Part shown: one piece after another, positions 1-11,587 of the stretch
How positions within the stretch are numbered: position 1 is the first letter of the stretch
Layout: every line of letters begins with the position of its first letter
Source: Astragalus membranaceus
Lineage: Eukaryota > Streptophyta > Magnoliopsida > Fabales > Fabaceae
Direction: 5' to 3'
DNA: 64,000 nucleotides
Assembly: GCA_039519185.1 (NCBI GenBank)
Contig: CM076846.1
Coordinates: 108,658,442 to 108,722,441, forward strand
Position numbers and translations under genes: made by a program
Notes under the pieces: generated by a model
Databases searched by the model: none
What the model saw: the letters and a program-made list of their open reading frames with translations, nothing else
What the model was told of the DNA's origin: nothing

Positions 1-1185
1 ATGATCCTTTTTGCAGTAGCTAAGTGTTCCGTAGTTGGTTTCTCCATGAATCTGCTAATCAAACTCACACCAAACATCACATCTGGTCAGGTTGCATTCA
101 AGTACATCAACCTGCCAATAATTTTTTTGGAAACCGTTGCATTGACACAATCACTCTTGTCATTTCTAGAGAGCTTGTAGCCTGTCACTACTGGGCTACT
201 CACAGCTTTGCTTTTTGCCATTCCAAACCTGTCAAGTACTTCATTCACATACTTTTGCCGATGAATTAAGATTCCTTTGCTGCCTTGATTACTTCCACTC
301 CAAGGAAGTACCTCATTCGACCTAGACCAGTCATATCAAATTCCTCTTGCATGGAATTTCTGAAACTTGTAATAAGCTCAGCATCATTACTGGTATATAT
401 CAGGTCATCCACATATAAACTCACAATGAGCAATTTCTTATTGTTCTCATCTCTCTTGATGTAAAGAGTGTGTTCATAGGGACACTTTTTGAACCCTTCA
501 TTTCCAAAATAAGCATCTATCATGTTGTACCAGGCTCTAGGGGCTTGTCTAAGCCCATATAGAGCTTTTTGCAGTCTGTAAACTTTATCTTGTACCCCCT
601 TCTTTTCAAAACCCTGAGGTTGTTCCACATAGACAGTTTCTTCAAGGTTCCATGTAAGAAAGCAGACTTGACATATACATGATGCACTTTCCACCCTTCA
701 CCGGTTGCAACAACAAGTATTGATTTGATGGTATCCCATCTAGCAACTGGGGCAAACACCTCTGAGAAATCAACTCCATACTGTTGAGAATACCCTTTGG
801 CAACGAGTCTGGCCTTGTGTTTATCTATCTTTCCTTGCTCAGTGTATTTGGTTTTGTAGACCCACTTGACTCCAATGGTTTTAGAGCCTAATGGTAAGTC
901 TACAAGCTCCCATGTTTTATTCTTTTCAATGGCTTGAATTTCATCACTCATAGCTTTCCTCCATTTCTCATGGTGTGCTGCTTCCTCATATGTCATAGGA
1001 TTCGTTACACTGTCACTCACTATCAGCGTGTGCAACTCATTCATATCAGATAAGTCTTCATCATTATCAAGATCTCCAGTGACAACAAAATCTTCCATCC
1101 TGGCTGGGTTTTCGGTTTTCCTTTTTGTGGCATTCTCCAAGCTTGTATCACTATCAAACACTGTTTCTCTCCTCCCTTGATCCAT
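1..1185 (-). pseudogene. copia-1 reverse transcriptase / start of RNase H (broken)
   Basis: Minus-strand RNA-dependent DNA polymerase of the copia element. It begins near 1050 with the conserved block around residues EAAHHEKWRKAM and KARLVAKGYSQQYGVDFSEVFAP. The catalytic YVDD box (SLYVDDLIY) is near 405-430. Downstream, FLGVEV and LMYLNAT*PDVMFGVSL run to the window edge, with a stop codon inside the last block. At least one frameshift lies near 640-690, where the reading changes frame between the DVKSAFLHG block and the EQPQGFEKKG block. The match to the second copia (32.3-33.3 kb) is strong. Confidence 0.9.
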
Positions 1186-2297
1186 GTTTGGAGCAGAAAC
1201 AAGTTATGTTTCAGCAGATATAGTGGCATTCTAATCTGATGTGTTATCTTCAACCTGCACTGTGGTGCCTTCAGTAGCACTTTCTCCTTTATTATTGTCC
1301 TCAATTTCAAGTTCACAACCTAGTACAGTTTGTTTTTCCTTGTCCTCCCAATTCCATTTGTTGTTCTCATCAAAATTCACATCTCTACTCACCCTGATTT
1401 TTCTGGTAGTCGGATCAACTAGTCTATAGGCCTTAGACTCTTCACTTACTCCTAGAAAAATGAATGTCTTGCTCTTATCTTAAAGTTTTCTTCTCTGAGC
1501 ATTCGGGATATGCATATAAGCAAGGCAACCAAGGACCTTAAAGTGTCTTACAGAGGGTTTGATGCCACTTCAAGACTCCTCATGTGATATCTTTGACTGC
1601 TACTATGGGACTCCTGTTCAGAACATAAAACTGTTTCCTTAGTAGCTTTTAGTCACTTAGCAGGCTTCTAACCATGTTCATTACTGTTCTGTTTTTTCTC
1701 TCTGCTACCCCCATTCTGCTGGGGTGTAAAATCTGCAATCAATTGTCTTCTAATCCCATTTTTAGTACAAAAATTAGTGAACTCCCTAGAGTTAAATTCC
1801 CCTCCTCTATCAGTTCTCAAATAGCTTATGTAACACTGACACTCCTTTTCAACAATTATTTTGAATTTCTTAAAAACTTCAAAGGCATGTGACTTTTCAC
1901 TCAAGAAATACACCCATCCTCTTCTACTGAAATCATCTATGAATGAAATAAAGTACCTCTTTTTACTGTTGGATTCTGGTGTAATTGGTCCACATATGTC
2001 TGAATGCACCAGCTCCAAGTCTTTGGATGCCCTCCGGTTGCTCTGCTTTGACATTGTGTCTCTGTGTTGCTTCCCAATCAAACACTCTGAACATATTCTC
2101 TCTGCATCATTGAACATTGGCAGCCCTTTCACCATTTTCTTCTGTTGAAGTAGCTTCAAACCTTTGTAACTAAGATGAGCATACCTCCTGTGCCACAAAA
2201 CTGTTTCCTCTTCTGTAGTAACTTGCAGGCAGGTGGGAATGGCTGGTGTGCCTCTCACAAGAAACATCCTATTGTTTTCCATGTTGGAAGTCATCAA
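1186..2297 (-). pseudogene. copia-1 integrase (broken)
   Basis: The zinc-binding HHCC region (LWHRRYAHLSYKGLKLL, then CSECLIGKQH) is at about 2080-2200. The first catalytic Asp is in HSDICGPITPES and the second in RTDRGGEFNS. The end of the core, PQQNGGSREKKQN, has lost the usual VAERKNR wording, so the catalytic Glu context is damaged by a frameshift near 1690. The C-terminal part, 1300-1560, is read in another frame and carries a stop where the relative at 31.8 kb has KKLYDKS. It would have inserted the cDNA into chromosomes, but is not functional here. Confidence 0.88.
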
Positions 2298-2962
2298 CAG
2301 ACCCTTCTCATCATGGTATATACTCTACACTGATTGTTTTTGAATATCACTGTGAGCCCTCTTTCATGCAATTAACCAATGCTGAACAAGTTGCTTCGCA
2401 GGTCAGGTATATAGTATACATCAGAGATAACTTGAATATGCCCCTCAATTTCAATCTTAACCTTCCCTTTACCCAATACATTCAAACGGGTATCATTTCC
2501 CAATTTAACAAATTCTCTAAAGTTGGTATCCAAATCAAAAAACCAAGATTTGTTACCACACATGTGGTTACTACATCTGCTATCAAGAAACCATACCTCT
2601 ATGACTGCTATGTTTTCTGAATCACCAATAGCCATGAGGAGCATTTCTTCTTCATCATCATCAAAACCAGCATAATTGGCCACCTTCCCTTCGAGATCAT
2701 GACACGTATATTGAAAATGTCCCAATTTACGACATTTATAGCACTCCATAGTTTCTTTTGATCTTCCTCTACCTCTTCCCACACCTCTACCTTTGACTCT
2801 TCCCCTTGATGTACCAGCCACCTTTAGTTCTTGCTCTTCCTCCTTTTGAGCCTTCATACGTTTCTCTTCAACTATGAGACTACTCTACAACCCATCTATG
2901 GTGAGAGTCTCCACATTATTCGCTTGTACAATAGAACAGGCCACGTAATTAAATTTCACGAC
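2298..2962 (-). pseudogene. copia-1 gag C-terminus, zinc knuckle and aspartic protease (broken)
   Basis: Minus-strand reading shows an RG-rich stretch, the zinc knuckle CYKCRKLGHFQYTC (CX2CX4HX4C) and then the protease region WFLDSRCSNHMCG. In the protease, the expected D-S-G triad reads D-S-R, so the catalytic loop is mutated. A stop sits in the block corresponding to SIDDLQSSILVEE (here TIDGL*SSLIVEE, about 2885). The gypsy element begins immediately beyond 2962. Confidence 0.88.
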
Positions 2963-3277
2963 TGTTCTGGACTGGGCCAAGCGGCCCAATCCAGTGCTGG
3001 ATCCGGCCCAGTAACAGCCAGCAGGGGCGGGATCGAGATCAACGGTCATGATCGACGCGTCCTGATCCAACGGCCAAGGCTCCTAGAGACCCCCTCTCCA
3101 CGCCTATAAATACAGCATCAACCCCTAGAATCAGGTACGCTTCTCTCATTTGTACCTCTCACTGACTTCTGATTGCTGACTTTGCCATCAGAGTGTCTGC
3201 AAGTACCAACCCCACTTCAAGACTTAACCTACCAACTGCTCATCCCAGATCCAGATCCTAAAGCAACGTACTGAACA
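2963..3277 (+). repeat. gypsy 5' LTR
   Basis: Starts TGTTCTGG and ends ...CTGAACA, directly before the primer-binding site. A TATA box (TATAAATA, 3105-3112) marks the likely U3/R promoter. Its last ~90 bases match the 3' LTR remnant at 10859-11015. That remnant contains about 70 extra bases in the middle, so one LTR has lost or gained sequence. Confidence 0.75.
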
Positions 3278-3278
3278 T

Positions 3279-3296
3279 TGGCGACCACGGTGGGAG
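3279..3296 (+). promoter_or_regulatory. gypsy primer-binding site
   Basis: TGGCGACCACGGTGGGAG lies one base after the LTR end, the position and form of a minus-strand primer site complementary to the 3' end of a tRNA. From 3297 to about 3780 there is an untranslated leader and the decayed start of gag, with no ORF I can support. Confidence 0.6.
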
Positions 3297-3786
3297 CACA
3301 TCACTAGCTCTCACCAGACTCACATCCGTCCTTTGACTCCTCGAGGTCGACTTCCAACTCGAAGCCCACCTTAGCCACGAAGGGTCATTGAAGTTGTGCC
3401 CCGATCGGGTCAGACGCCGGAAGGTCACATCCAAGTACTCCCTGCAGAGGAAGCACGCTCTGCACCACTTATATCACCTCAGTCAGTTGCCGAGGTTGTC
3501 CCGGTCCCGGTACACGCAGTGAACCAGATACTAGACATCCTAGATCGCCGAAGTAGAGATATCGCATAGCAAGAAGTAGGGGTGTTCAAGAAGTGTGCCT
3601 AACACAGATGGAAGAAAAGGTAGCAGCTGTCCAAGCTAACACCGCTGCTGCCTCAGGCTGACCTCATGCCAAATCTCCCACATTGCAGACTGAGGTATCA
3701 AGGCGTCACCGTTTCTCGCTTCTGAGGAAACTAGTTCACAGACAGAATATGCATAGCTCCCCACCACGCTGGAGAGGTCGGGGCCG

Positions 3787-4167
3787 ATGTTCCCGTTCTT
3801 CGCTAACCTCTCCGAGTTGGAGCCCCAGACGAAGCTCTTCCTATGGTTCATCATCATCCTGCAGCCGATCTCCTCGCAGAAGAAGGTCTCCTTGGCAGCC
3901 CCACTAGTACTGAGGGAAAATACTGACAAGAAGAAGTATTGTCGCTATCATCGGAGTCACGGTCATGATACAAATCAGTGTCGGGTTCTGAGGGATGACA
4001 TTGAAGAGATGATAGAAAAAGGAAAATTGACTCGATGCGTAAAGAAAGATGATGAAAGAAAGCAGTCTCGCTCACCTCGAAAGGGAAAGACTGTGATAAA
4101 CGAGGTGACCAAACCCTCCAAGGAGGAAACCTCAAACTCATCTGAGGAAGACGCACTGAAACAATAG
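3787..4167 (+). pseudogene. gypsy gag C-terminal fragment with zinc finger
   Basis: Contains YCRYHRSHGHDTNQC followed by RVLRDDIEEMIEKGKL. This is the gag nucleocapsid signature of Tat-type elements: a CCHC-like finger with His in place of the second Cys, then a helix. A basic/acidic tail follows (RKQSRSPRKGK, then a Ser/Glu-rich end) up to a stop. The upstream gag core is unreadable, so this is a remnant. Confidence 0.8.
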
Positions 4168-4188
4168 TGAGCTCGGATTGTAGCAGCT

Positions 4189-4902
4189 GTGATTCTTGGT
4201 GGCTACTCCGTCGATGCTGGGGAAACCAAACGATCTATGAAAAGAAAGTGGAAGGAAATACTGATCATCGCCAGTAACCCGACCCCAGCGGCACCATCTC
4301 ACAGGCCTCCACTAGCTTTATCAGATCAAGATTTGTTGGATGGCAGACCCAACAAGTATATCCCGTTAATATTCTCGGTCGTCATGGTCAACGTTCAGGT
4401 TCTAAGGATGATGGTGGATCAAGGGAGCTCAGCAGACATCGTGTTCAAAGATCTTCTGCCAAAGCTGAAACTTTTCGAGACCAAACTCACTCCCTACAGG
4501 GCCACAGATCTGTCTGGTTTCAACGGGACAAAGACCCGACCACTTGGGTATGTTGAACTCATGGTCACTTACGGCGACGACGAGATCTCCTGTACAATGA
4601 AGACACAATTCCTAGTTCTACCTTGCGAGTCTCCCTATAATTGCATTATTGGAAGGCCGACCCTGGATAGATTGGGAGTCGTGGCCTCCACGGTCCACTT
4701 AAAAATGAAATTCTATTCAATCAAGGATGAAATCATCATAGTTGCGACCGACCTCGAGGCTGCAAAGAGATGTCATTACCTCTATGTTAAATCAGGACAC
4801 AAGTCTGAAAAGTCTGAAAAGAAAAAAGAACCTGAAGATGAGCACAAGGTATCTGAGGTCAATCTGGCCGACCTTGATGCTCAATACGACCCTGGCAGCT
4901 AA
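4189..4902 (+). pseudogene. gypsy retropepsin-like protease region
   Basis: A 237-codon open stretch. Residue 77 is the catalytic Asp in VDQGSSADIVF. Downstream, the block FNGTKTRPLGYVEL and then PYNCIIGRPTLDRLGVVAS complete the retropepsin fold typical of plant Tat elements. It would have cleaved the Gag-Pol polyprotein. It is cut off by a stop from the gag zinc finger upstream and from the RT downstream. Confidence 0.82.
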
Positions 4903-4959
4903 AAAGATGACCAGCTCACAAGGGAGCTGAAAAAGAGAATCAAACACATCGAACCTGAT

Positions 4960-5660
4960 ATGGAATTCATTGAAATACCTATGGGAGATGACCCAGCCAA
5001 AATAGTGAAGCTCGGAGCCGACCTACCGGTCCACGTGAGGAAAGTGCTCACTGCTTGCCTCCGGCAACATGCCGACCTATTCGCATGGTGCTCAACCGGC
5101 ATGCCAGGGATCCCTCCTAAGGTCACCTTCCATCATCTTGCAGTCAACCCTGAGGTGAAATGGGTAGCCCTGAAAAGAAGAGTACAGAAAGAAGAGAAGG
5201 TCAAGGCCGCTGCTAAGGCCGTCTTCGATCTTATCTCAGTAGGTTTTGTCAAAGCTAAAGGTCAAATATACTACCTGGTTCTCCAACGTCGTCCTCATCA
5301 AGAAGAGTAATGGCAAATGGCGAATGTGTGTGGACTACACAGACCTTAACAAAGCCTGCCCGAAAGATACATTTTCGGTCCTGAGTGTGGACAAGTTGGT
5401 AGATGGCGCCTCCGGGTTCCGCCTTCTGTCATTACTGGATGCGTACTTCGGGTACAATCAAATACCAATGTATCCTCCTGATCAGGAGAAAACAGCTTTC
5501 ATGACAGACAAAGGCAACTATTGTTACCGAGTCATGCCCTTTGGGTTAAAAAATACCGGCGCTACCTACCAGTGCATGATGAACAAGGTCTTCCAGGGGC
5601 AGATAGGCCGAGTCGTAGAGGGTCTACCTGGATGACATGATTGTAAAAAGCTCTTACCGA
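4960..5660 (+). pseudogene. gypsy reverse transcriptase (frameshifted, thumb deleted)
   Basis: Fingers and palm are readable in two overlapping frames. VDYTDLNKACPKD, LLSLLDAYFGYNQI and YRVMPFGLKNTGATYQ are gypsy RT blocks. A one-base shift lies near 5270 and another just before the catalytic box YLDDMIVKS at about 5622-5650. After that box the sequence jumps to the end of the RT connection (MEPPILTRPV), so most of the thumb has been deleted. Confidence 0.83.
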
Positions 5661-6500
5661 GCTCAAGCAAATCCTCATGGAGCCACCCATCCTCACGAGA
5701 CCAGTTAAGGGAGAAACACTCTACCTCTACTTGGTCGTAGCCGAGGAAACGCTCAGTGCTGTACTAATCAGAAAAACTGAGCTCGGGCAAAGGCTAATCT
5801 ATTTCGTCAGCAAAGTCTTGTAAGGACCAGAAACAAGGTACCAGAAGATTGAAAAGGTGGCCTTGGCATTAATCATGGAAGCTAGAAGGTTGAGACCCTA
5901 CTTTGTTGCCCATCAAGTAGTTGTCAGAACAGACCAACCAATCAGACAAATCTTGCACAGGCTCGACCTTGCAGGTCGGATAATCAAGTAGGCGGTAGAA
6001 TTGTCTGAGTTTGGCATTAAATATGAAGCAAGGTCGACTCTCAAAGCTCAGGTACTGGCCGACTTCATCACCGAGATGACTCCGCCATTGCCTGGGGACG
6101 AAGCCCTGACCTGGAAGCTCCTTGTTGATGGCTCCTCTAATAGCAAGGGAAGCAGTGCCGGACTCATTCTTGAAAACAGTGAAGGTATGGTAATAGAAGT
6201 GTCTCTCAGATTTTCCTTTCAGACCTCCAACAACCAAGCCGAGTATGAAGCATGTGTAGCCGGGCTCTTGCTAGCTCGGGACTTGAATTCCAAGAGGATC
6301 GAGCTCAACACCGACTCTATGTTGGTTGTTGCTCAAATTAAGGAAGACTTCAGCACCTAGGACGTCATTCTACAGAAGTACCCGGCTCGGGTAAGAGAAT
6401 TGTTACAACTCTTCGCCCAAGCCTAGGTCAGACATGTACCTTGGACTGAAAATGCTAGAGCAGAAGTTCTAGCTAAGCTTGCAAGTACAAAGCCAACTGG
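5661..6500 (+). pseudogene. gypsy RNase H plus second (archaeal-type) RNase H
   Basis: First domain: LYLYLVVAEETLSAVLI, then IYFVSKVL*GPETRYQKIEKV, with an internal stop near 5821. Second domain: WKLLVDGSSNSKGSSAGLIL (about 6114) and NNQAEYEACVAGLLLA, the Asp/Glu framework of an additional RNase H known from Tat elements. Stops at 5989, 6358 and 6424 kill the frame. The dual RNase H is the main ground for the Tat assignment. Confidence 0.8.
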
Positions 6501-6528
6501 GAATCACCGGAGTCTGATTCAGGAAACA

Positions 6529-7822
6529 TTGAGTCAGTCCAACATAAGTCTGACATCAAGTTCGGCGCCAAACACTTGTGTCATCGATCCGGACAATGGT
6601 TGGATCTCCCCTCTGAAAAATTACATTGAACTCGGTCAAGAACCTTCCGACTCCAAAGAAGCCGCTCTCATCAGAAGACATGTAGCATCATACTCGGTAA
6701 TCGAAGGGAACCTCTTCCGTCGAGGGTTCTCGATTCCCCTGCTTAAATGTGTTGAGAAAGACGAGGTTGAATATGTCTTATCTGAAATTCATGAAGGAAT
6801 CTGTGGACACCACCTGGGTGCAGAAGCTCTGGCCAAAAAAGCACTCAGAGCAGGATATTACTGGCCCACCATATCTAAAGACGCCTCCGACTTAGTGAAG
6901 AAACGTGACAAATGCCAGCGTCATGTCGACGTTCACATTGCTCCTCCAACCGACCTCACGTCAATGTCGGTCGGTTGGCCCTTCTCTTGGTGGGGTATTG
7001 ACCTACTGGGCCCTTTCCCATTGGCTCCAAGACAGGTCAAATACCTAATCGTGGCAGTAGAATATTTCACTAAGTGGATCGAGGTCGAACCACTGGCCAT
7101 CATCTCAGTAAAAGCGTGCATCAAATTCTTCAAGAAGAATATCATGGTCAGATTCGGCATTCCCGAGGTTGTCGTCACTGACAATGGAACATAATTTGCT
7201 GACAAGGGATTCAGAAAACTCATGGACAACCTCAAGATCAAACACCACTTTACCTCGGTCGAACACCCTCAAACAAATGGGCAGGCCGAGGAAGCTAACA
7301 GAGTGATTTTGCGGGGGTTAACGAAGAGATTAGACGAGTCCAAGGGCGCCTGGGTTGAAGAACTCCCCTACGTCCTCTGGGCATATCCGACCACGCCACA
7401 TTCAACTATAGGAGAAACACCTTTCCGACTAACATATGGCACCGAGGCTATTATTCCTGTTGAGATCGGAGAACTAAATTGGTGGACTCTGCATCCTCTA
7501 AATAAAGAAGACAATGGTCAAGCAATTCGATAGGACCTCGACCTCGCCCAAGAGGTCCGAGACCAAGCTGCTCTCGCTGAAGCCGTGGTTAAACGGAGGA
7601 TTTCCAAGCGATATAATGTGAAGGTCGTTCCCCGTACCTTTGAGGGCAAAGATCTCATTTTACGACGAGTCGACGTCGGGGGAAGAACTCTAAACAAGGC
7701 AAATTGGCCCCGAACTTGGAAGGTCCTTACAGGGTGACTGCTAAGACCAGAAAAGGAACTTACTACTTGGGCACTCTTGAGAAAGAATCAATTCCACGAA
7801 CCTGGAATGCTACAAAGCTCTG
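6529..7822 (+). pseudogene. gypsy integrase (two stops)
   Basis: The zinc domain reads HEGICGHHLGAEALAKKALR, then KKRDKCQRH, where the first Cys of the CxxC pair is replaced by Arg. The core has the first Asp in WWGIDLLGPFP and the second in VVVTDNGT, followed directly by a TAA stop at 7192. The third position is in NGQAEEANRVI. The C-terminal part runs through another stop at 7531 to PRTWNATKL. Without the zinc Cys and with two stops it cannot act. Confidence 0.85.
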
Positions 7823-8099
7823 ACACTACTATAGCTGAGCTGTAATTGCAATATATGCGGACATGTATTGAAAATTGGACCTCCGAGTCCCCATCAATGA
7901 AATGACTTCTTTTCAGAAATGCTCAGTTTCTCTTCAAAGAACGCTGGTCGCGGTCAAGGCCGAGCCCTTGTACCCGACTTCGTGCGAGCTTCTTCACTCC
8001 ATGTTCACTCCATGCTCAGCACTTGTGAACTGGACCGACGGAAGGCTCACCTAATCCGGTGGCCTCGGAATGACTTCCTTCTCACGAAGGGTCGCTCTG

Positions 8100-8265
8100 A
8101 CGTGCCTTATATTGACCTCTCTCATGAGGTCGGGCCTAGCATGGCCCACTGACCTCTTTAACGAGGTCGAGCCTAGCGTGGCTCATTGACCTCTCTCACG
8201 AGGTCGAGCCAATCGTGGCCCACCTACCTCTTCAACGAGGTCAAACCTCTCGAACATGGCCGGGC
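8100..8265 (+). repeat. ~43-bp tandem repeats built on GACCTC...GAGGTC hairpins
   Basis: Three to four degenerate copies of a unit holding GACCTCT, a short spacer, ACGAGGTCGAGCCTA and GTGGCCCA. Each unit is itself a small inverted repeat (GACCTC/GAGGTC). They lie in the noncoding 3' part of the gypsy element, between pol and the antisense ORF. No coding frame is supported here. Confidence 0.65.
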
Positions 8266-8516
8266 TCAAAGCAGCCCTCGAATCTCCTCAGAAGATCAAG
8301 CTCAGGAAAACCGATGCCGATTCGCTCAATTCTCACTCGACTCACCGTGCAAAGCACAAATAAATCAATCAGTTTAAAACATACAAGCATAATACTTAAG
8401 AAGTGCAGAAACATTCAAAATAAAGCTGGACACGAATGGTGCTTCAAGTATATATTACAAACAAAGGTGACCCCGGATGCAACCGAGGCCACCAAACTAG
8501 TGTGCAAAAAAGAAAG

Positions 8517-10468
8517 TTACAACTTAAAGATCAAGGGCATAAATAAGCTTGTGCTCCCCAGGCTCGACTCCAGATTTCCGAGGCTTGACAATCTTCCCCT
8601 CATGAACCTCGTGCAGAGGATGCATGAGGGAGAGGTCAAGCCTGGGGTGCAACATGTTGACCTGGGCCACCGCATTCTTGAAGCTCGACTTACTGCCTCC
8701 TTTGCGGACTGCTGCTTGAAGAGAAAAGCTTCATTCCGACCCTCTTCACTCTTCTTCAGCTTCTCTTCAGTCGACGCCAGTTTTTCCTTATAGCTCGTGA
8801 CTTGGCTCTTCAACCCCCAGTTCCTGGTCCCAATCTCCTCAAGCTGCCTCTTCAATTCATGAACCTCTCCAGCAAGCTCGACCTTCTTATTAGCCTCGGC
8901 CAGGGCAAGACTGTCTAGCCGAGCCCGAAGGGTATCCCTCTCCAGCTTGAATTTCTTGCTCTCCTCCCAAGCCTCTGAAAGGAATTTCAGGCAAGCAGTT
9001 ACCTTTTCAGTTTTATTCAACAAATCACCGTCAAGCCATAAATTTTCGGCCTCGAGTTGGTTACCTTTTTCTCTGGCAGCGACATCGGCATTCCATTTAA
9101 TGAACATTTCTTGGTCGATATTGCTAACCTTGATACAGGACTCAAAGACCTCCAAAGAAAGCTCAGTGGTGGTGATTGTAGCCTTGGTCACCTTCATCTT
9201 CTTGGCCCCAGAAGTCGAGCTTGGAGGAGGGCGCTTCTAAGGCGTTTTGCTTGGACCCTTAAGCTTTGAGTCGGAGTCCTTCTTTTCAGCCTGAGGGGTG
9301 GCCTGACTGCAAACAACCCCGCCGGCGGCTAAAGAGGGGATCAGAGTCGTACTAAAATCGGCCCCAGGACCGACGGCATCGAGGTAGTCAGCGAGGCTCA
9401 GTGACTTAGTCATCTCGTCAGAAAAAGAATAATAAAGAACGGGTCAGAATCAGAAAATTGTAAAATATACGCAAAATACAAGTTATCATATAAGCAAGAC
9501 AACAAAGTGTACCAAGGGCAGAAGTTAAAGCCTCAAGAGACTTGGCATTGATATTCAAGACGTTGCGACAACTAATCTTTTTAACCGGCAAGGTGAACTT
9601 CTTCACCCAGCCCGTCAGCAACTCAAGGGTCTGAATCTCCCTCTCATTCAGCGTCGAGGTCTGGTACGCATAGTCAACCGACTCCCAGTCGAAGTGCTCC
9701 TTGGACCAGGACAGGGGAAAAAGAGACTTCACGACCTCCCCCTTCTCGTTCACCTCAACAACTTCCTTCTTGGCAGCCTCATCTACCGGCTTGACGTAGA
9801 AGTACTGATATTTGAAATCCTTTACAGAGTCGAACACGGGCGTGAACAAACTCAGCTTTCTGCTACAACGCAACCCCACGTGACCCTGCCTCTTAGCACC
9901 AGAACCGATCTCGGGCTGACGAAAGACGTCAAAAAGAAGAAAGAAGACCTTGTGCGGGCAGGCTCAGCCGAGGGCCCCCATCACAACCTCGAAGGTCTTA
10001 ATAAACCCCCAGGAGTTGGGGGTAAGCTGTGACGGTGCCACCTTCAGGTACCTAAAGACCCTCTTCTGAAAATAAGTGAATGGGGCCCTTATCTTCATCT
10101 TCTCGAATAAAGTCGAGTATACGAAGAACCTCAGCCTGAAAACTTGAATGCAGACGGCGCCGGTCTCAACGACGGGCTCCAGCTTCCATCTCTGCCCCCT
10201 CAGCACTGATGAACTTCTCATATTTCTTGAAGTCCTTCAAGTCATAACGCCTGCGTCGGAACACTGTCCCTATGTTGGAAACCCATTTATAGCTCTGATC
10301 GATCGACGTTGAAGCTCCAGCGAGCATTTTTCTCGAAATTTCTTTCGACTTCCAAGTTCGTTCTTCCGAGGTTAGTTCTCCATTCATTTCCTTTCCTTTA
10401 TTCGTTCTTTTGCCTTCGTCTTTTTTGTTTTCGAACAAACGGGTCGTTGTACCCGGTCTCCCCCCCAC
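8517..10468 (-). pseudogene. antisense ORF of the Tat-type gypsy element (putative gypsy-type transposon domain plus coiled coil)
   Basis: On the minus strand, 10221-9964 reads KMKIRAPFTYFQKRVFRYLK followed by VAPSQLTPNSWGFIKTFEVV, resembling the Pfam 'putative gypsy type transposon' domain found in plant retroelements. 9879-9418 continues with KDFKYQYFYVK and DWESVDYAY. After a possible intron (a GTACAC donor near 9517, an acceptor near 9418), 9415-8517 encodes a Glu/Lys-rich coiled coil. Frame changes between blocks mean it is probably broken. Antisense ORFs at this position are known from Tat-lineage elements; their role is unknown. Confidence 0.6.
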
Positions 10469-10858
10469 CTTACCTTAGGGAGGAAGATGATCAGCCTAGC
10501 CTTAATCCCCTGGGGAACGAGCTTGTTGCTTGATGTTTGTCTCTGACCTCGGCTTCCTCCCCTGTAGGTAAGCTGGCGAAGGCTAAGGACACCGAGAGAT
10601 CATGCGCGGTTCTCCCCGGGAAACCAATTCTGACGATATCTGCAGAAGGCCACCCGGTTCTTGCTGGCCCTGCCGACGATCAGATGTCGACCTCGGTGAT
10701 GTCACAAGACATGGCTGAGGCCAGTGGTTCTGCCTCGACACCACCTGCTCGGGAATTGCCTCCCTGGGCCGAGCCAATAAATCAAGTCGAGACCTATGTT
10801 GGACATCCTTGGAAACCCATTTAGTGGGGTCTTCAGCTGCAACCCCGTCATCCATCCT

Positions 10859-11015
10859 CAGGAGTGTCTGCAGGTACCAACCCCACCGACTCCATCCTCG
10901 GGAGAAGACGACTCCAAGAATACCTATCCGACCCTGACGTAGGAAAGGACGAGTTCAAGACTTAACCTACCAACTGCTCATCCTGGATCCAGATCCTAAG
11001 GCAAGGTACTGAACA
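10859..11015 (+). repeat. gypsy 3' LTR remnant
   Basis: Matches the last part of the 5' LTR (GAGTGTCTGCARGTACCAAC ... ATCCAGATCCTAARGCAA ... GTACTGAACA). It lacks the U3 and TATA part and keeps about 70 bases missing from the 5' copy. 10469-10858 before it holds a short uninterpretable ORF and no recognisable U3. Confidence 0.7.
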
Positions 11016-11516
11016 GCGGGCGTAGATCTCAGAATCTTTTCTACTACGACAGTCTGAGTAACATTCGCTCCATATGCTTTCATTCAATTTGTAATTGACA
11101 GAGTTCTACCAAAATATTCATTAATGGTTTCCGCATCTTCAATCCCTAGCGATTCGAATTCACGCTTTAAAACTTGAAGCTGAGTGCGTTTTACCTTTTA
11201 CGAGCCTTGGAATTTCTGTTTGAGCGAGTCCCATGTCTCTGGAAGAATCGATCTTCAAAATTTACTCCAGAATGCTATGATCTAGGGCTTGGAAAAGGTA
11301 ATTTTTCGCCTTCAGGTCCTTTGATCTTGCTTCATCTGTCATCGTTTTCTGTTCCGGTGTTGCGTTCTCTCCCACAATTGGAACTCTGTGTTCGACGACT
11401 TCTCATTATTCCTACGATCTGAGTAGGTTCTCCATGAGAATGGCCCAATGGTCGTAGTGACCGTCGTACTTTGGAATCGCCGGTTGAACGTACGTCGCAC
11501 TTTCTTTCTCCACCAT
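11016..11516 (-). pseudogene. copia-1 gag N-terminus (broken)
   Basis: From an ATG at 11516 the minus strand reads a near copy of the gag start of the second copia: AIPKYDGHYDHWAILMEN followed by LLRS and a stop codon. Frame changes follow, and the block VVVEKILRSTP ends at the gypsy junction at 11016. The continuation (KFNYVACSIVQANN) is found on the other side of the gypsy element, at 2956 and below. This proves the gypsy inserted into an existing copia gag. Confidence 0.87.
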
Positions 11517-11587
11517 TGAACTGCAGTTCACTTGATTTCTCTCTTTCTCGATCTTGCATAGGCCACGCGAGGAGCTCTAATGCCAAA

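Larger units (their letters stand above)
2963..11015 (+). mobile_element. Ty3/gypsy LTR retrotransposon, Tat-type, degenerate
   Basis: Sense-strand order is 5' LTR (2963-3277), primer-binding site, gag zinc finger, protease, reverse transcriptase, two RNase H domains and integrase. A 3-kb tail with an antisense ORF and a truncated 3' LTR follow. Order RT-RH-INT defines gypsy. A second, archaeal-type RNase H before integrase and an antisense ORF near the 3' end are Tat-lineage traits. Ends are TGTTC...GAACA. Flanking 5-mers are ACGAC and GCGGG, so no clean target duplication survives. Stops and frameshifts occur in every domain. Confidence 0.88.

Noticed and set aside
2958..11020. Target-site duplication of the gypsy element
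   Set aside because: ACGAC and GCGGG do not match, so insertion is argued from the interrupted copia gag frame only.
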